Positions 9,075-18,031 of a stretch of DNA of 64,000 nt are shown in pieces (within the stretch, counting starts at the first letter, position 1; each line of letters begins with the position of its first letter). This DNA is from Longimicrobiales bacterium (lineage in GTDB: Bacteria; Gemmatimonadota; Gemmatimonadetes; Longimicrobiales; Gaopeijiaceae), in the NCBI GenBank assembly GCA_029245345.1, contig JAQWPM010000024.1, positions 124,001 through 188,000 on the forward strand, in the 5' to 3' direction. The notes under the pieces were generated by a model, which was not told the DNA's origin, searched no databases, and saw only the letters and a program-made list of their open reading frames with translations. Both the position numbers and the translations under genes were made by a program.

Positions 9075-10147
9075 GCGGGTCTTTTCTCAGCGAACCACCG
9101 GTCGGGTGGCGTAGTGCGTTTGCGTTCACGAGGTCTGAGCCGAAACCACTGGGCTATCAGAAGAATCTCGGCTGCTTCTTCTGGGCGCAATCCTGCGGGG
9201 CCCATGTCCAGTTCCGCAAATGTGCTCTCGATTTGATCTGCGACCCTCGCTCTCGCTTTTGAGCTCTTTGGGTGGGGCAACGTCTTTCGGATTCGACCTC
9301 GCCGAATGATGTAAACCCGATCGTCGCCCCGAAATCCGGGAACGCGGTAAATGAACGAGAGATCCTGCACTCGTCCGCGAAACGCGACCAGCTCGTCCTG
9401 GAAACACTGGAGTCGCTCGAGCCGATCTCTCAATAGCGCAGCATATTCGAAGTCCGTGCGTGCCGCTGCTTCGGCCATCTGCTGCTGGAGGTCTCTCAGC
9501 GGAGCCTCGGCTCGCCCTTCGAGGAACCGCTTGGCGAGTTCCACTGCGGCACCGTACTCCCCGGAGGTCGGCCGCCCTGCGCACGGCGCGAGGCAAGTCG
9601 ACAGGTCGGCCCTTATGCAGCGGGGCGGACGTCTACCCCGGAAGATCTCAAATTGGTCGTTGAAGAAGACGGGCGTAGTGGCGGGGCAGTCGCGGAGCCC
9701 GAGCACATGACTGAGTTCCCTGACGGACTCGCCGAGCGCTCGGACGCGCGGGAAGGGGCCGTAGTAGGTCGCTCCGTCTTCCGCGATGCGGCTGACGGGC
9801 AGAACCCGAGGTGCGATCTCGTTCGTCACCTTCACGAACGCATAGATCTTCTTCCGCTTGTGTTGGACGTTGAAGCGCGGCTGCCATTGCTGAATCAGCT
9901 TCATCTCGTGGATGAGCGAGGCGAACTCGTTTGGGATGTACTCCCACGACACGTGCGATGCCGCACTGATCAACTCCCATGCTTTCTCGCCTTTCGTTGC
10001 CCGGAAGTAGGACAGTAGGCGAGTCCGTACATGGACTGATTTTCCCACGTAGAGCAGTTCATCGCCCGGCCCGTACATCCGGTAGACACCGGGGCGGTTC
10101 TCTGCCCGGGCCCGGATGTGCTCTCTGAGGGTCGGGTTGGGGATCAT
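9071..10147 (-). CDS. UvrC-like GIY-YIG protein lacking the C-terminal nuclease half
   Basis: A 358-residue protein matching the first half of UvrC. It has the GIY-YIG nuclease (GVY at residues 20-22, YVG at 33-35, Arg41/43, Glu in LIHEMKLIQQ), the FVKVTNE block and YYGPFPRV, the Cys-containing RCIRADLSTCLAPC segment and a UVR helix (about 235-265) that in UvrC contacts UvrB. It stops where UvrC would continue into the RNase H-like nuclease and helix-hairpin-helix domains. It is thus able in principle to make only the 3' incision, like Cho, but it keeps the UVR region. I chose the ATG at 10147; the frame is open upstream to 10345 without family similarity. Confidence 0.85.
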   Translation of the reverse strand: MIPNPTLREHIRARAENRPGVYRMYGPGDELLYVGKSVHVRTRLLSYFRATKGEKAWELISAASHVSWEYIPNEFASLIHEMKLIQQWQPRFNVQHKRKKIYAFVKVTNEIAPRVLPVSRIAEDGATYYGPFPRVRALGESVRELSHVLGLRDCPATTPVFFNDQFEIFRGRRPPRCIRADLSTCLAPCAGRPTSGEYGAAVELAKRFLEGRAEAPLRDLQQQMAEAAARTDFEYAALLRDRLERLQCFQDELVAFRGRVQDLSFIYRVPGFRGDDRVYIIRRGRIRKTLPHPKSSKARARVADQIESTFAELDMGPAGLRPEEAAEILLIAQWFRLRPRERKRTTPPDRWFAEKRPA

Positions 10148-10288
10148 CGTGGTGCGGCCGAGAGGCTTCCTAGGGAGGGGCTGGCGCTTTCGCTGTTTCT
10201 TCGGGAAAATAGGAGTGTACGCCCCGGGGCTGCAACGCCGTCCCGAAATGGCATTCTCGTTCCTCGGTGGTATCCCGATAATCAGCGT
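10148..10288. promoter_or_regulatory. Divergent promoter region
   Basis: This gap of 141 bases separates the divergent starts of the UvrC-like gene and the HD hydrolase, so both promoters must lie here or inside the genes. I could not assign -35 and -10 boxes with confidence. Confidence 0.4.
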
Positions 10289-11587
10289 ATGAGTACATCT
10301 GTCCCAGGAAAGACGATCAGGGATCCGCTCTGGAACACGATCCACCTAGACCCGACCGCGGTCCGGATCGTGGACACAGCGGAGTTCCAACGTCTTCGGT
10401 ACATCCGCCAGCTCGGTCTGGCGCACCTGGTATACCCGGGAGCAACGCACACTCGCTTCGACCATGCATTGGGCGTGTACCATCTGACGACGACCGCCCT
10501 CCGGCACCTCCACGAACGCGGTGGCGTCGAGCCTGAAGCGTGGGAGGGCGAGGAACTCGTACCGTACGCGGCGCTCCTCCATGACATCGGGCACTATCCG
10601 TTTTCGCACGCTCTAGAGGAACTCGAAAGCGACCAGGTTCCTGCTCACCACGAGGAGGTGAGCAAGAGGTTCTTCGCTTCACCCGCGCTCAGAGATGCGC
10701 TCGCGACGCTCGGACTCACGGCTCCTGAGCGGCTACATGAGTTGATCTCGGGGCAGGGCGACATCCCCCTCCGTGGCCTGGTAAGTGGGAGCCTAGATCT
10801 CGACAAGATGGAGTACCTGCGCCGGGACGCCCGCTTCTGTGGGGTGCCTTACGGCGAGGTGGACGTGTCGCGCCTTCTGCAGGGTTTGGCGCTACTGAGA
10901 GATCCTGTCACGGAGAAGTACGAGGTCGGGGTTCACGAGAAGGCCATCGCGGCGCTTGAGTCTCTGCTCTTCGCGAAGTATCAGATGTTCAGAAACGTTT
11001 ACTGGCATCATGCGGTGCGTGCTGCGACCGCACTCTACAAGCGCATCGTGGAAGAGTCTGTCCGCTCCGGCTTACTGGACCCAGAGGAGCTGATCGGTCC
11101 GACGGACGAAGAACTCCTGTACGAGATCAGTCGACGCGCGCACGAGGGGGACGGCGAAATCGCCGAGCGCATTGCCACGCGGTGGATGACTAACCTCCGT
11201 CATCGCCGGCTCCCGAAGCGGGCGCTTGAGTTGACGGCGGCTGACCTCGAGGGGCGACAGATCGAGGATTGGGCCGTGAGTGACTCACCGTGGAAGAGAG
11301 CGGTCGAGGATGACCTGGCTGCTGAGCTCGGTCTAGAGCCGGGTGAGGTCGTCATCGATTTCCCGGCGAAGCCGGCCATGTTCCAGCTCGATATGCTCGT
11401 TGAACGACGGGGCGGGGCGGTCGAGCGCCTTGGGCTCGATGGGCTCCAGGGCGTGCTGGATCTGCCGAAGCTGGCGCAGCAGCTGTATACGACGGCTCGG
11501 GTGTTGCGGGTGTTCACGTTCGAGCGGCGGGATGTTTCGGCGGAGTTGGTGTTGGATCGGATTACTCGGCCTGTGGGGTCGGCATAG
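10289..11587 (+). CDS. HD-domain phosphohydrolase (COG1078, dNTPase-like)
   Basis: A 432-residue protein with an N-terminal HD domain. Metal ligands are visible in HTRFDHALGVYHL and LLHDIGHYPFSHALE, the arrangement of the SAMHD1-related COG1078 proteins. The family hydrolyses phosphate esters of nucleotides, often dNTPs, although many bacterial members are uncharacterised. The length matches the family. The ATG at 10289 removes a low-similarity upstream extension open from 10118. It is transcribed away from the UvrC-like gene, and downstream there is only a broken phosphatase gene on the other strand. Confidence 0.85.
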   Translation: MSTSVPGKTIRDPLWNTIHLDPTAVRIVDTAEFQRLRYIRQLGLAHLVYPGATHTRFDHALGVYHLTTTALRHLHERGGVEPEAWEGEELVPYAALLHDIGHYPFSHALEELESDQVPAHHEEVSKRFFASPALRDALATLGLTAPERLHELISGQGDIPLRGLVSGSLDLDKMEYLRRDARFCGVPYGEVDVSRLLQGLALLRDPVTEKYEVGVHEKAIAALESLLFAKYQMFRNVYWHHAVRAATALYKRIVEESVRSGLLDPEELIGPTDEELLYEISRRAHEGDGEIAERIATRWMTNLRHRRLPKRALELTAADLEGRQIEDWAVSDSPWKRAVEDDLAAELGLEPGEVVIDFPAKPAMFQLDMLVERRGGAVERLGLDGLQGVLDLPKLAQQLYTTARVLRVFTFERRDVSAELVLDRITRPVGSA

Positions 11588-11751
11588 CTTTTTTTGGAGG
11601 GGCCGGCGAGGGTGTACGCCGTGTCCCGGGGGCGCTCGCCCTCGGTTGCGTTCCGTCCTTCTGGGGCTCGCTAAGCGACGCACCACTTCCGGTCGTTCGG
11701 CGTCGTCTTACTCGCTCCGCTCGTGGTGCGTCGATTCCCCGGGGCCAACTG

Positions 11752-12038
11752 CTAAATGGCTAGGATCGCCACTGTGATATTGTCCTAGCCGCCACCGTCA
11801 TTGGCGGCCGCGACCAAAGCGGATGATGCGGCCTGAGCGGCTTCTGGGGTGCTGACTTCGGCAAACCCGACGCGAAGATGCTCGGCGATCACATCGTCAT
11901 CCAGAATACCGAGCTTAAATCTGGAAACAGCGCGACGCTGTCCTCATTGCGTTTCCGGATTCGACCCATGTCGCTGAGGCCGGTGACGATAGTGTGTGTC
12001 ACGGAGCGGGACCGAGTCGTCGTTAGGGTGAAGGACAT
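11752..12038 (-). pseudogene. Broken PP2C-type Ser/Thr protein phosphatase
   Basis: Both ends of a PP2C phosphatase can be read on the minus strand, but the middle is gone. From an ATG at 12038 the frame gives GLSDMGRIRKRNEDS, the standard N-terminal PP2C motif. It runs out at ALFPD and stops. From about 11920 a different frame gives LDDDVIAEHLRV, then LVAAANDGGG, an in-frame TAG at 11785-11787, and DNITVAILAI before the stop at 11752. DNITV is the C-terminal PP2C motif. About 150 residues, including the metal-binding core, are missing, so a deletion, a frameshift and a nonsense codon have all occurred. Confidence 0.8.
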
Positions 12039-12379
12039 TGCTTAGCCGGGAAGGTGAAGGGCACCGTCACTGGCTGTAACCAATTTCCGTATTCGGCGCA
12101 CTCTGACGGACAGGAACCACTCATACGCAAAGGGTTACCAGAAAGTGCACTGGCGCGGCTCACAGTTACGCGCCACCCTCCCGGTGGAAAGTCAGGGGCA
12201 GCTCAAGATCGTAGATGGCCTGCCCGACCGGTTGAGGGTGCAAAAAGTGCTTGAATTGCTTGACACTCGGGGTCATGCTCGGCACTTTAAAGGGCTAAGG
12301 ATGCCACGAAGTTCAAGGCCCCCGACGAGCCGGAACTACCCAACTGTCCGGGGTTGAACTTGAAGGAGAATAGATAGCG
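12039..12379 (+). promoter_or_regulatory. Upstream region of rpoD
   Basis: No gene is supported in this stretch. A TTGACA hexamer at 12260-12265 is followed 20 bases later by TTTAAA (12286-12291), a possible but over-long promoter spacing. AAGGAG at 12363-12368 lies 11 bases before the rpoD ATG and is the likely ribosome binding site. Confidence 0.35.
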
Positions 12380-13285
12380 ATGGCCACTGCCAAACCAAGC
12401 CCAGCCAAGAAGCGCGGTAGAAAGGGGAATGTCCTTTCGGGCTTCGACGCGAGCGTGGAGGAGCAGAGCGCACTCGATCAGTATCTGCGTGATGTTAGCA
12501 GACATGAGTTGATCACTCCTGAGAAGGAGAAAGAACTCGGTGCTAAGGCCCAATTGGGCGATCAGGATGCGATCCAGGAGCTGGCGCGAGCCAACCTGCG
12601 TTTTGTGATTAGTGTTGCGAAGAAGTACCAGAACCGAGGCGTCTCTCTCACGGATTTGATCCAAGAGGGGAACGTTGGACTCGTCACAGCTGCGCGGAAG
12701 TTCGATCCCGAGCAGGGCGTGAAGTTCATCAGTTATGCGGTCTGGTGGATTCGCCAGGCGATTCTCGCCTCGTTGGCTAACCATGGTCGTGCGGTTCGAG
12801 TACCACTCAACCGGGCGAGCGACTTGGCGCGCATCTTCCGTGAAAAAGAGCGATTGAAGCAGGAGAAGGGACGGGAGCCGTCAACTGAAGAGTTGGCCGA
12901 GGCCACGTTCTTGACCCCTGAGTTGGTCGAGTCGCTCCAGACGCTGAACGCTTCTGAGATTCGTCTCGACGCCCCTATCGGGGATTCGGAGGATTCGCAG
13001 CTCGTCGAGCGTTTCATCACCGAAGAGGCGGCTGAGCCTGAGGTGGAAGTCGAGAGTCGACTTCTTACTGAGACGATCACCGAAGCGCTTTCAACGCTCG
13101 AGGCACGCGATGCGAAGGTTTTGCGTCTGTACTTCGGTCTCGAAGGTGAGCGCGAGCACACCCTCGAAGAGATCGGGAACATGCTAGGCGTGACCCGTGA
13201 GCGGATTCGTCAGCTCAGGGACCGCGCACTGCGACGCCTGCGCGAGGGTGGGAAAGGAACCGCTCTGGAGTCGTTCGCGGCGTGA
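12380..13285 (+). CDS. rpoD: Primary sigma-70 factor RpoD/SigA, short form
   Basis: A 301-residue group 1 sigma factor without region 1.1 or the non-conserved insert, as in Bacteroidetes-type RpoD. Region 1.2 (DQYLRDVSRHELITPEKEKE), region 2 with the core-binding and -10 helices (ARANLRFVISVAKKYQNRG, then DLIQEGNVGL and SYAVWWIRQAI), region 3 and the region 4 helix-turn-helix (TLEEIGNMLGVTRERIRQL) are all present. The basic N-terminal tail (PAKKRGRKG) is characteristic of this lineage type. It directs RNA polymerase to housekeeping promoters. A group 2 sigma factor cannot be wholly excluded because only one copy is in view. Confidence 0.88.
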   Translation: MATAKPSPAKKRGRKGNVLSGFDASVEEQSALDQYLRDVSRHELITPEKEKELGAKAQLGDQDAIQELARANLRFVISVAKKYQNRGVSLTDLIQEGNVGLVTAARKFDPEQGVKFISYAVWWIRQAILASLANHGRAVRVPLNRASDLARIFREKERLKQEKGREPSTEELAEATFLTPELVESLQTLNASEIRLDAPIGDSEDSQLVERFITEEAAEPEVEVESRLLTETITEALSTLEARDAKVLRLYFGLEGEREHTLEEIGNMLGVTRERIRQLRDRALRRLREGGKGTALESFAA

Positions 13286-13373
13286 TGTTCTGTCCGGCCG
13301 TCACTCGGTCGGTTCATGTGGCCCCCTGTCAGAGCGACTTCTGGCGGGGGGCTTCGTGTATCCAGGAGTGCCA

Positions 13374-14279
13374 TTGAACGGCGCGGTTCACGAGGCAGCC
13401 GGTGGCGTCTACCGTGTAGTCCTCGAAGACGGCACGAGTGTCGACGCCTCGCTGCGGGGCCGGCTCAAGCAGCAGCAGCGGACCGGTATGCAGGTGGTGA
13501 TCGGTGACGCGGTCACTGTTGAACAAATCGGTGACGCCTGGGCCATCAAAGATGTCGCTGAGCGACAGACGGAGCTGGTGCGCCGTGGCCGTGGTGGCCG
13601 CGCAGCCAAATTGCTCGCTGCGAATCTCGATTCAGTCCTCGCAGTCGTGTCCGCAAGGGACCCTGACGTGTCCGTCGAGTTGGTAGATCGTCTGCTTGTG
13701 GTGGGTGAGTCTAGCGGCATGCGCCCCATTCTGATCGTCAACAAAGTTGAGCTTCCCGGAGCCGCTGCGGTGGCGGCGATGCTTCAGGAGCTCTATCAGA
13801 GCGTTGGGTATCGGGTGCTTTTAGTCAGCGCGAACACAGAGACCGGCCTGGATGAGCTACACGACCTACTCTGCTCGGGGACGTCGACGCTGATGGGCCC
13901 TTCCGGAGTGGGGAAGTCATCGCTTCTCAACGCGGTTGATCCGCAGCTGGACCTCAAGATCGGAGCGTTGTCTCGTAAAACGGGGACGGGACGTCACACG
14001 ACGGTAGGCTCCCGCCTCATTGCCTTGGCATGCGGTGGTCTGGTCGCCGACACCCCGGGCTTTGGCGATGTCGGCCTGTGGGGCGTGGCACCTGAAGAGG
14101 TCGCTGCTTGCTTCCCGGAGTTCCAGGAGCACCTAGGCCACTGCCGCTTCCGAAGCTGCGCCCACGTGCACGAGCCGGACTGCGCGGTTCGCGAAGCGGT
14201 TCAAGATGGACTGATCGCCGAGTCCAGGTACGGCAGCTTCCTTACCGCTCGGTCCGAGGCTGGGGACGTAGCGGGGTAA
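13374..14279 (+). CDS. rsgA: Ribosome small subunit-dependent GTPase RsgA
   Basis: Circularly permuted GTPase that acts in late 30S subunit maturation. An N-terminal OB fold is followed by the motifs in the family order: G4 as NKVE (Glu in place of the usual Asp), G1 as GPSGVGKSS, and G3 as DTPGF. The C-terminal zinc site is CRFRSCAHVHEPDC. A TTG at 13374 with AGGAG five bases upstream gives the expected N terminus (301 residues); GTG codons at 13356 and 13368 are alternatives. It follows rpoD by under 100 bases and may share its transcript. Its end overlaps the convergent ABC ATPase gene by 38 bases. Confidence 0.92.
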   Translation: MNGAVHEAAGGVYRVVLEDGTSVDASLRGRLKQQQRTGMQVVIGDAVTVEQIGDAWAIKDVAERQTELVRRGRGGRAAKLLAANLDSVLAVVSARDPDVSVELVDRLLVVGESSGMRPILIVNKVELPGAAAVAAMLQELYQSVGYRVLLVSANTETGLDELHDLLCSGTSTLMGPSGVGKSSLLNAVDPQLDLKIGALSRKTGTGRHTTVGSRLIALACGGLVADTPGFGDVGLWGVAPEEVAACFPEFQEHLGHCRFRSCAHVHEPDCAVREAVQDGLIAESRYGSFLTARSEAGDVAG

Positions 14280-15039
14280 TTCTCGGCGCCCCTGACGCTG
14301 GATCGGGAGCAATGGCGACGGGCCACTGATAGACCTCGGTAATCGTCTCTTCTGTCATGACCTCAGCCGGTGTGCCTTCTGCAGCGACTTTGCCATCGTC
14401 CAGGAGGAGCATGCGGTCGGCGAAGCGGGCTGCGAGGTCGAGTCCGTGGGTGACCACGACAACGGTGAGTCCCGAGTCCGCCGCTTCCCGAAGAAGTTCG
14501 AGAATGCCCATCTCGTGTCGGATATCGAGACTGTTGGTCGGCTCGTCGAGTACCAACGCACGAGGCTCTTGGGCCAGGGCGCGCGCGATGCGTACTCGTT
14601 GGAGTTCCCCTCCGGAGAGGGTCATCACATCTCGGTCAGCGAACGCCGAAACGTCGCATGCCGCGAGCGCGGAATTGACCGCGGTACGATCTGAGTCGCG
14701 TTCACTCTCCAAGGGGCCGAGGTGCGGGTATCGTCCCATGGATACCATTTCGCGGACGGTCAGAGGGAAGGAAATCGTCTCCGCTTGTGATACAACACCG
14801 ACGGCCCGAGCGAGGTCTTTCCTGTCCCATTCGTGGGTCTCACGTCCGTCCAAAAAAGTCTTTCCGGCGTCGACCTTCTCTACGCCCAGGAGTGCCCGCA
14901 TGAGGGTCGACTTACCCGAGCCGTTCGGACCGAGGACCGCATACAAGCAGCCGTCGAGGGCCTCCATCGATACACCATCTAAGGCCGGCCGCTGTCCGGC
15001 ATCGTAGCTGACGACCAGATCTAGAGCTTCGATCTTCAC
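14242..15039 (-). CDS. ABC transporter ATP-binding protein, FecE/BtuD type
   Basis: A 265-residue ATPase with Walker A GPNGSGKST, signature LSGGELQRVR, Walker B LVLDEPTNSLD and the switch His in VVVTHGLDLA. It pairs with the FecCD-type permease just upstream, whose stop it overlaps as GTGA; the start is therefore the GTG at 15039. It powers import of a metal chelate such as cobalamin, heme or a siderophore. The C terminus overlaps rsgA on the other strand, which leaves no room for a terminator between the two convergent genes. Confidence 0.9.
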   Translation of the reverse strand: MKIEALDLVVSYDAGQRPALDGVSMEALDGCLYAVLGPNGSGKSTLMRALLGVEKVDAGKTFLDGRETHEWDRKDLARAVGVVSQAETISFPLTVREMVSMGRYPHLGPLESERDSDRTAVNSALAACDVSAFADRDVMTLSGGELQRVRIARALAQEPRALVLDEPTNSLDIRHEMGILELLREAADSGLTVVVVTHGLDLAARFADRMLLLDDGKVAAEGTPAEVMTEETITEVYQWPVAIAPDPASGAPRITPLRPQPRTER

Positions 15040-16028
15040 GTGGGTCCTACACTACGTCGTAGGAGCACTAAGAAGATGGGCACGCCGACGAACGCGGTGA
15101 CCACCCCGATTGGGACCTCGATGGGATCCATGACAACACGTGCCGCGAGATCGGCCAAGGTGAGGAAGACGGCTCCACCCAAGAACGAGAGCGGCAAAAG
15201 CGCTCGGTGGTCGGACCCGATCAATAGACGGACCGCGTGAGGTACCACGAGCCCGACGAAACCGATGATGCCTGCCACGGCCACCCCCGCCGCGGTGATC
15301 AGAGCCGCGATGAGTAGCGTTGTACGCTTCACCCCCTCCACGTCGGCGCCGAGGTAGTACGCGGTCTCTTCGCCGATCGACATGAGATTCAACGGCCGCG
15401 AGAGCGCTATGAGTACGCCCGCAGCGGGGAGCGTGTAGACGGCCGCGACCAGGACGCTTCCCCAACTCGCTCCCGCCAGGGAGCCCATGCTCCATTGAAC
15501 GGCCGTCTGGACGGTCCGTGCCGGAGAGATCGATAGGATAAACGCGATACATGCCGAGAAGAACGCGGCGATCACGACCCCAGCAAGAAGAAGCACTCGG
15601 ACGTCCATAGCACGCCCGGTCGCTGTCGCGACCCGGAAGACGAGCCAGATTGCCAAGAGCGCTCCGGCGAAGGCTGCGAGCGGGAGCGCCCACGAACTCG
15701 CAGACACCAGTCCGAGTGCGATCACCGACACTGCCCCAAGCGAGGCGCCACCGGAAATGCCGAGGATGTAGGGTTCGGCCAGTGGGTTCCGCAGCAAGGC
15801 TTGGAAGGTCGCACCTGCGAGTGCCAACGAGCCGCCGACCAGCATCCCCAAGAGGACCCGAGGAAGTCGGAGGTTCATCACGATGTCGCGTTGGACGTCC
15901 GTGCCCCCTCCTGAGAGTACGGACAGTACGTCGCCGGTCGGAACCGGTACGGACCCAAAGCCCACACCCAATAGAAGGCTGATCAGAAGGGCCGCGACGA
16001 GAAGCCCGCCCAACGTCGAGCGGCTCAC
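15036..16028 (-). CDS. ABC transporter permease, FecCD/BtuC family
   Basis: A 330-residue inner-membrane protein with about ten transmembrane segments. Family landmarks are LRLPRVLLGMLVGGSLALAG, ALLRNPLAEPYILGISGGA and, late in the protein, GLVVPHAVRLLIGSDHR. The GTG at 16028 overlaps the stop of the binding-protein gene (GTGA); the frame stays open upstream but has no family similarity there. The permease forms a dimer that receives substrate from the binding protein encoded next door. Motifs do not separate cobalamin from heme or siderophore transport. Confidence 0.9.
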   Translation of the reverse strand: MSRSTLGGLLVAALLISLLLGVGFGSVPVPTGDVLSVLSGGGTDVQRDIVMNLRLPRVLLGMLVGGSLALAGATFQALLRNPLAEPYILGISGGASLGAVSVIALGLVSASSWALPLAAFAGALLAIWLVFRVATATGRAMDVRVLLLAGVVIAAFFSACIAFILSISPARTVQTAVQWSMGSLAGASWGSVLVAAVYTLPAAGVLIALSRPLNLMSIGEETAYYLGADVEGVKRTTLLIAALITAAGVAVAGIIGFVGLVVPHAVRLLIGSDHRALLPLSFLGGAVFLTLADLAARVVMDPIEVPIGVVTAFVGVPIFLVLLRRSVGPT

Positions 16029-16909
16029 CGGAGCTTCGCGGCGTGGAGAAGTTCCGCCAATCTCCAGGCGGCCTCGGCGGTTCCCGGTCCTGGGATTTCG
16101 AGCGTGCCGCCGACCTCTACGATCCGAGCGCCCGGTGCCAACGCTGGATCGAAGTCCCCCGCGCTCGAAACGAGCACGACGTCGATCTCCCGGGCGCGAA
16201 TCTGTTCTGGACTCACGGACGCATAGAGGGATCCGAGGTCCGAGAAGACGTTGTCTCCACCCGAGAGCGAGAGAACATCGTCGATGTATGTCCCCGATCC
16301 TGCGACCCAAGGCGGCGTGCCTCCGAGCAGGTATACCGTGCGCAATCGGGGACGGGAAGCGACGGCACTTCGGAGCGCATCCAACTCTGCTCGAATCTCT
16401 GCCACTACTGCGTTAGCGGCTTGCTCTGACCCGGTGAGCGCACCGAGCTGAGTTATGGAGGTGTAGGCGTCTTCGAGGCGGTCCGGCCGAAGCGCGAAGT
16501 GGGTGATCCCCAGATCATCCAGTCGCGCCGGAGTCCTGGGGTCCTGCTCCCCCGCGAATCGGATGACGAGATCCGGCTGAAGAGCGACGATTTCTTCGAG
16601 ATTCGGATCGAGCCCGCCCCCGACAGATGGAAAAACCTGTACCCATGGCGCGGTGTCGAAGTCGGTCCGGCCCACCAGCCGTGACTCCACACCCAAAGCT
16701 CTCAGAGTGCTGGTGGCAGACGGGACCAAAGAAACGATGCGCTGAGCAGGTCCTCGAAGGTGACGCTCGGTCCCGGTCGCGTCGACGACCGTTATGGTCG
16801 CGGCGGACGCCTCGGGAGGTGCGTCATCGATTTGCGGCCCGCACGCGGAGACCGCGAAAAGCAGGAGAAGGTGCGTACTGCTACGAAACGGCGTCGGGTG
16901 ACGCCGCAT
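16025..16909 (-). CDS. Substrate-binding lipoprotein, BtuF-like
   Basis: A 294-residue class III periplasmic binding protein with a lipobox (VSAC) after a hydrophobic leader. The family pattern RIVSLVPSATSTLRALG, the VGRTDFD segment and LEEIVALQPDLVI are typical of BtuF-like proteins. It should capture the metal chelate and hand it to the permease at 15036-16028. Its ATG overlaps the stop of the preceding lipoprotein gene as TGATG. No cobalamin riboswitch was found upstream, so B12 as the ligand is only the best guess. Confidence 0.87.
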   Translation of the reverse strand: MRRHPTPFRSSTHLLLLFAVSACGPQIDDAPPEASAATITVVDATGTERHLRGPAQRIVSLVPSATSTLRALGVESRLVGRTDFDTAPWVQVFPSVGGGLDPNLEEIVALQPDLVIRFAGEQDPRTPARLDDLGITHFALRPDRLEDAYTSITQLGALTGSEQAANAVVAEIRAELDALRSAVASRPRLRTVYLLGGTPPWVAGSGTYIDDVLSLSGGDNVFSDLGSLYASVSPEQIRAREIDVVLVSSAGDFDPALAPGARIVEVGGTLEIPGPGTAEAAWRLAELLHAAKLR

Positions 16910-17910
16910 CAGCCGACCGGTGTCTGACCGCAGGAATCCTCAAACGCTCGCACCCAGGAACCGTTTCGTTGCGCGAGCGTCGAGAACCATCGCGACTCTG
17001 AACCGTAGACGTCCAGAAGAACCTCTTCCTTGCCGTCTCCGTTCAGGTCCAAATGGTCGTGGTAGCGCGGCGCCCCTTTCCCTTGCGAATCAGCCGGCCG
17101 GTACCACTCGAACGTCTGCTGATACAGGGTGCCCACTTGTGAACCCATCACAAAAATCGAATAGGCGCCAGCGGCGGGGGCACTCACGGAGAGCTGGTCT
17201 CGGAACAGAAAGGTCGCTGCGATCGCCTCTCCAGGTGCGTCGACAAATTGCAGCGCCTGGATGTCTTGGCGGATCGAGAGCGGCCCGTCAGGTGGGAATG
17301 CAGCGCGCACACGAGCTATCGTCGCGTTCGCCATTCCCAAGGACGCGACCCGCTGGCCGTAGTCGTGCTGATGCACCCGATAGGTGTCGTAGTCCCTCCC
17401 TCGGCCCGCATCGGCAGGAAGCCCCATAAGTCGAGTCGTGCCTGCCGCGCCCGGAACGAGTTCAACCGTGCCTGTGATCGTTGCCCGTGGTACGCAAAAA
17501 TCTTTGTTCAGAGAGACTTCGCGTGCAGTCAGGCTCCCAACTCGGACGCCCTGAGAGAACAGCGTCCATTCTGAGCCGGGAGCGAGTTGTTCTTGGACGA
17601 AGTACTCGTGGAAGCCCGGGGCGCTTTCTTCTGACGGAAGCTCGTTGATGGCGTCGCCTTGGACTTCGCCCACTACATAGAGGGTCGCCTCTGATCCAGA
17701 GCGTACTCCGGCCAGCAAGATGGGACCCTGTGGCAACTCGGGTCGAGTGTCTTGCTCCTCGAGCGCCGCAGATAATCCCGGGGCCTCGGCCACCAACTCG
17801 GTACGAGCCGGGGGCGGTTGAAGCTGCACGTCGATCCCGTCCCAGGTGACGTTGTCGCAGCCTGTAGCCACGGTTAAGATCACCGCGATCGCTAGGAGAT
17901 TCCTACGCAT
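16909..17910 (-). CDS. Lipoprotein of unknown function heading the BtuFCD-type operon
   Basis: A 333-residue protein with a short signal and lipobox ATGC, chosen start ATG 17910. The middle is beta-rich without known catalytic residues. Near the C terminus LDLNGDGKEEVLLDVYG resembles a calcium-binding FG-GAP/dockerin-type loop, a feature of secreted surface proteins. I do not recognise the family as a whole. Because its stop overlaps the start of the binding-protein gene, it is the first gene of the importer operon and may be a surface or periplasmic partner for the same ligand. Confidence 0.65.
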   Translation of the reverse strand: MRRNLLAIAVILTVATGCDNVTWDGIDVQLQPPPARTELVAEAPGLSAALEEQDTRPELPQGPILLAGVRSGSEATLYVVGEVQGDAINELPSEESAPGFHEYFVQEQLAPGSEWTLFSQGVRVGSLTAREVSLNKDFCVPRATITGTVELVPGAAGTTRLMGLPADAGRGRDYDTYRVHQHDYGQRVASLGMANATIARVRAAFPPDGPLSIRQDIQALQFVDAPGEAIAATFLFRDQLSVSAPAAGAYSIFVMGSQVGTLYQQTFEWYRPADSQGKGAPRYHDHLDLNGDGKEEVLLDVYGSESRWFSTLAQRNGSWVRAFEDSCGQTPVG

Positions 17911-18031
17911 CTGGCCTTCGGGTAGGTGGTTCAGGGCCAACAAAGCTAGTGCTGACCCCTGCGGGGGCAAGCTGAGAACGCGGACGCAGGCCGGATATGG
18001 CCAGCCGTCGCGCCTTTGTCTACGGGTAGGG

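Noticed and set aside
17911-18031. A cobalamin riboswitch before the importer operon
   Set aside because: I looked for the B12 box and the paired core in the upstream bases and did not find them.
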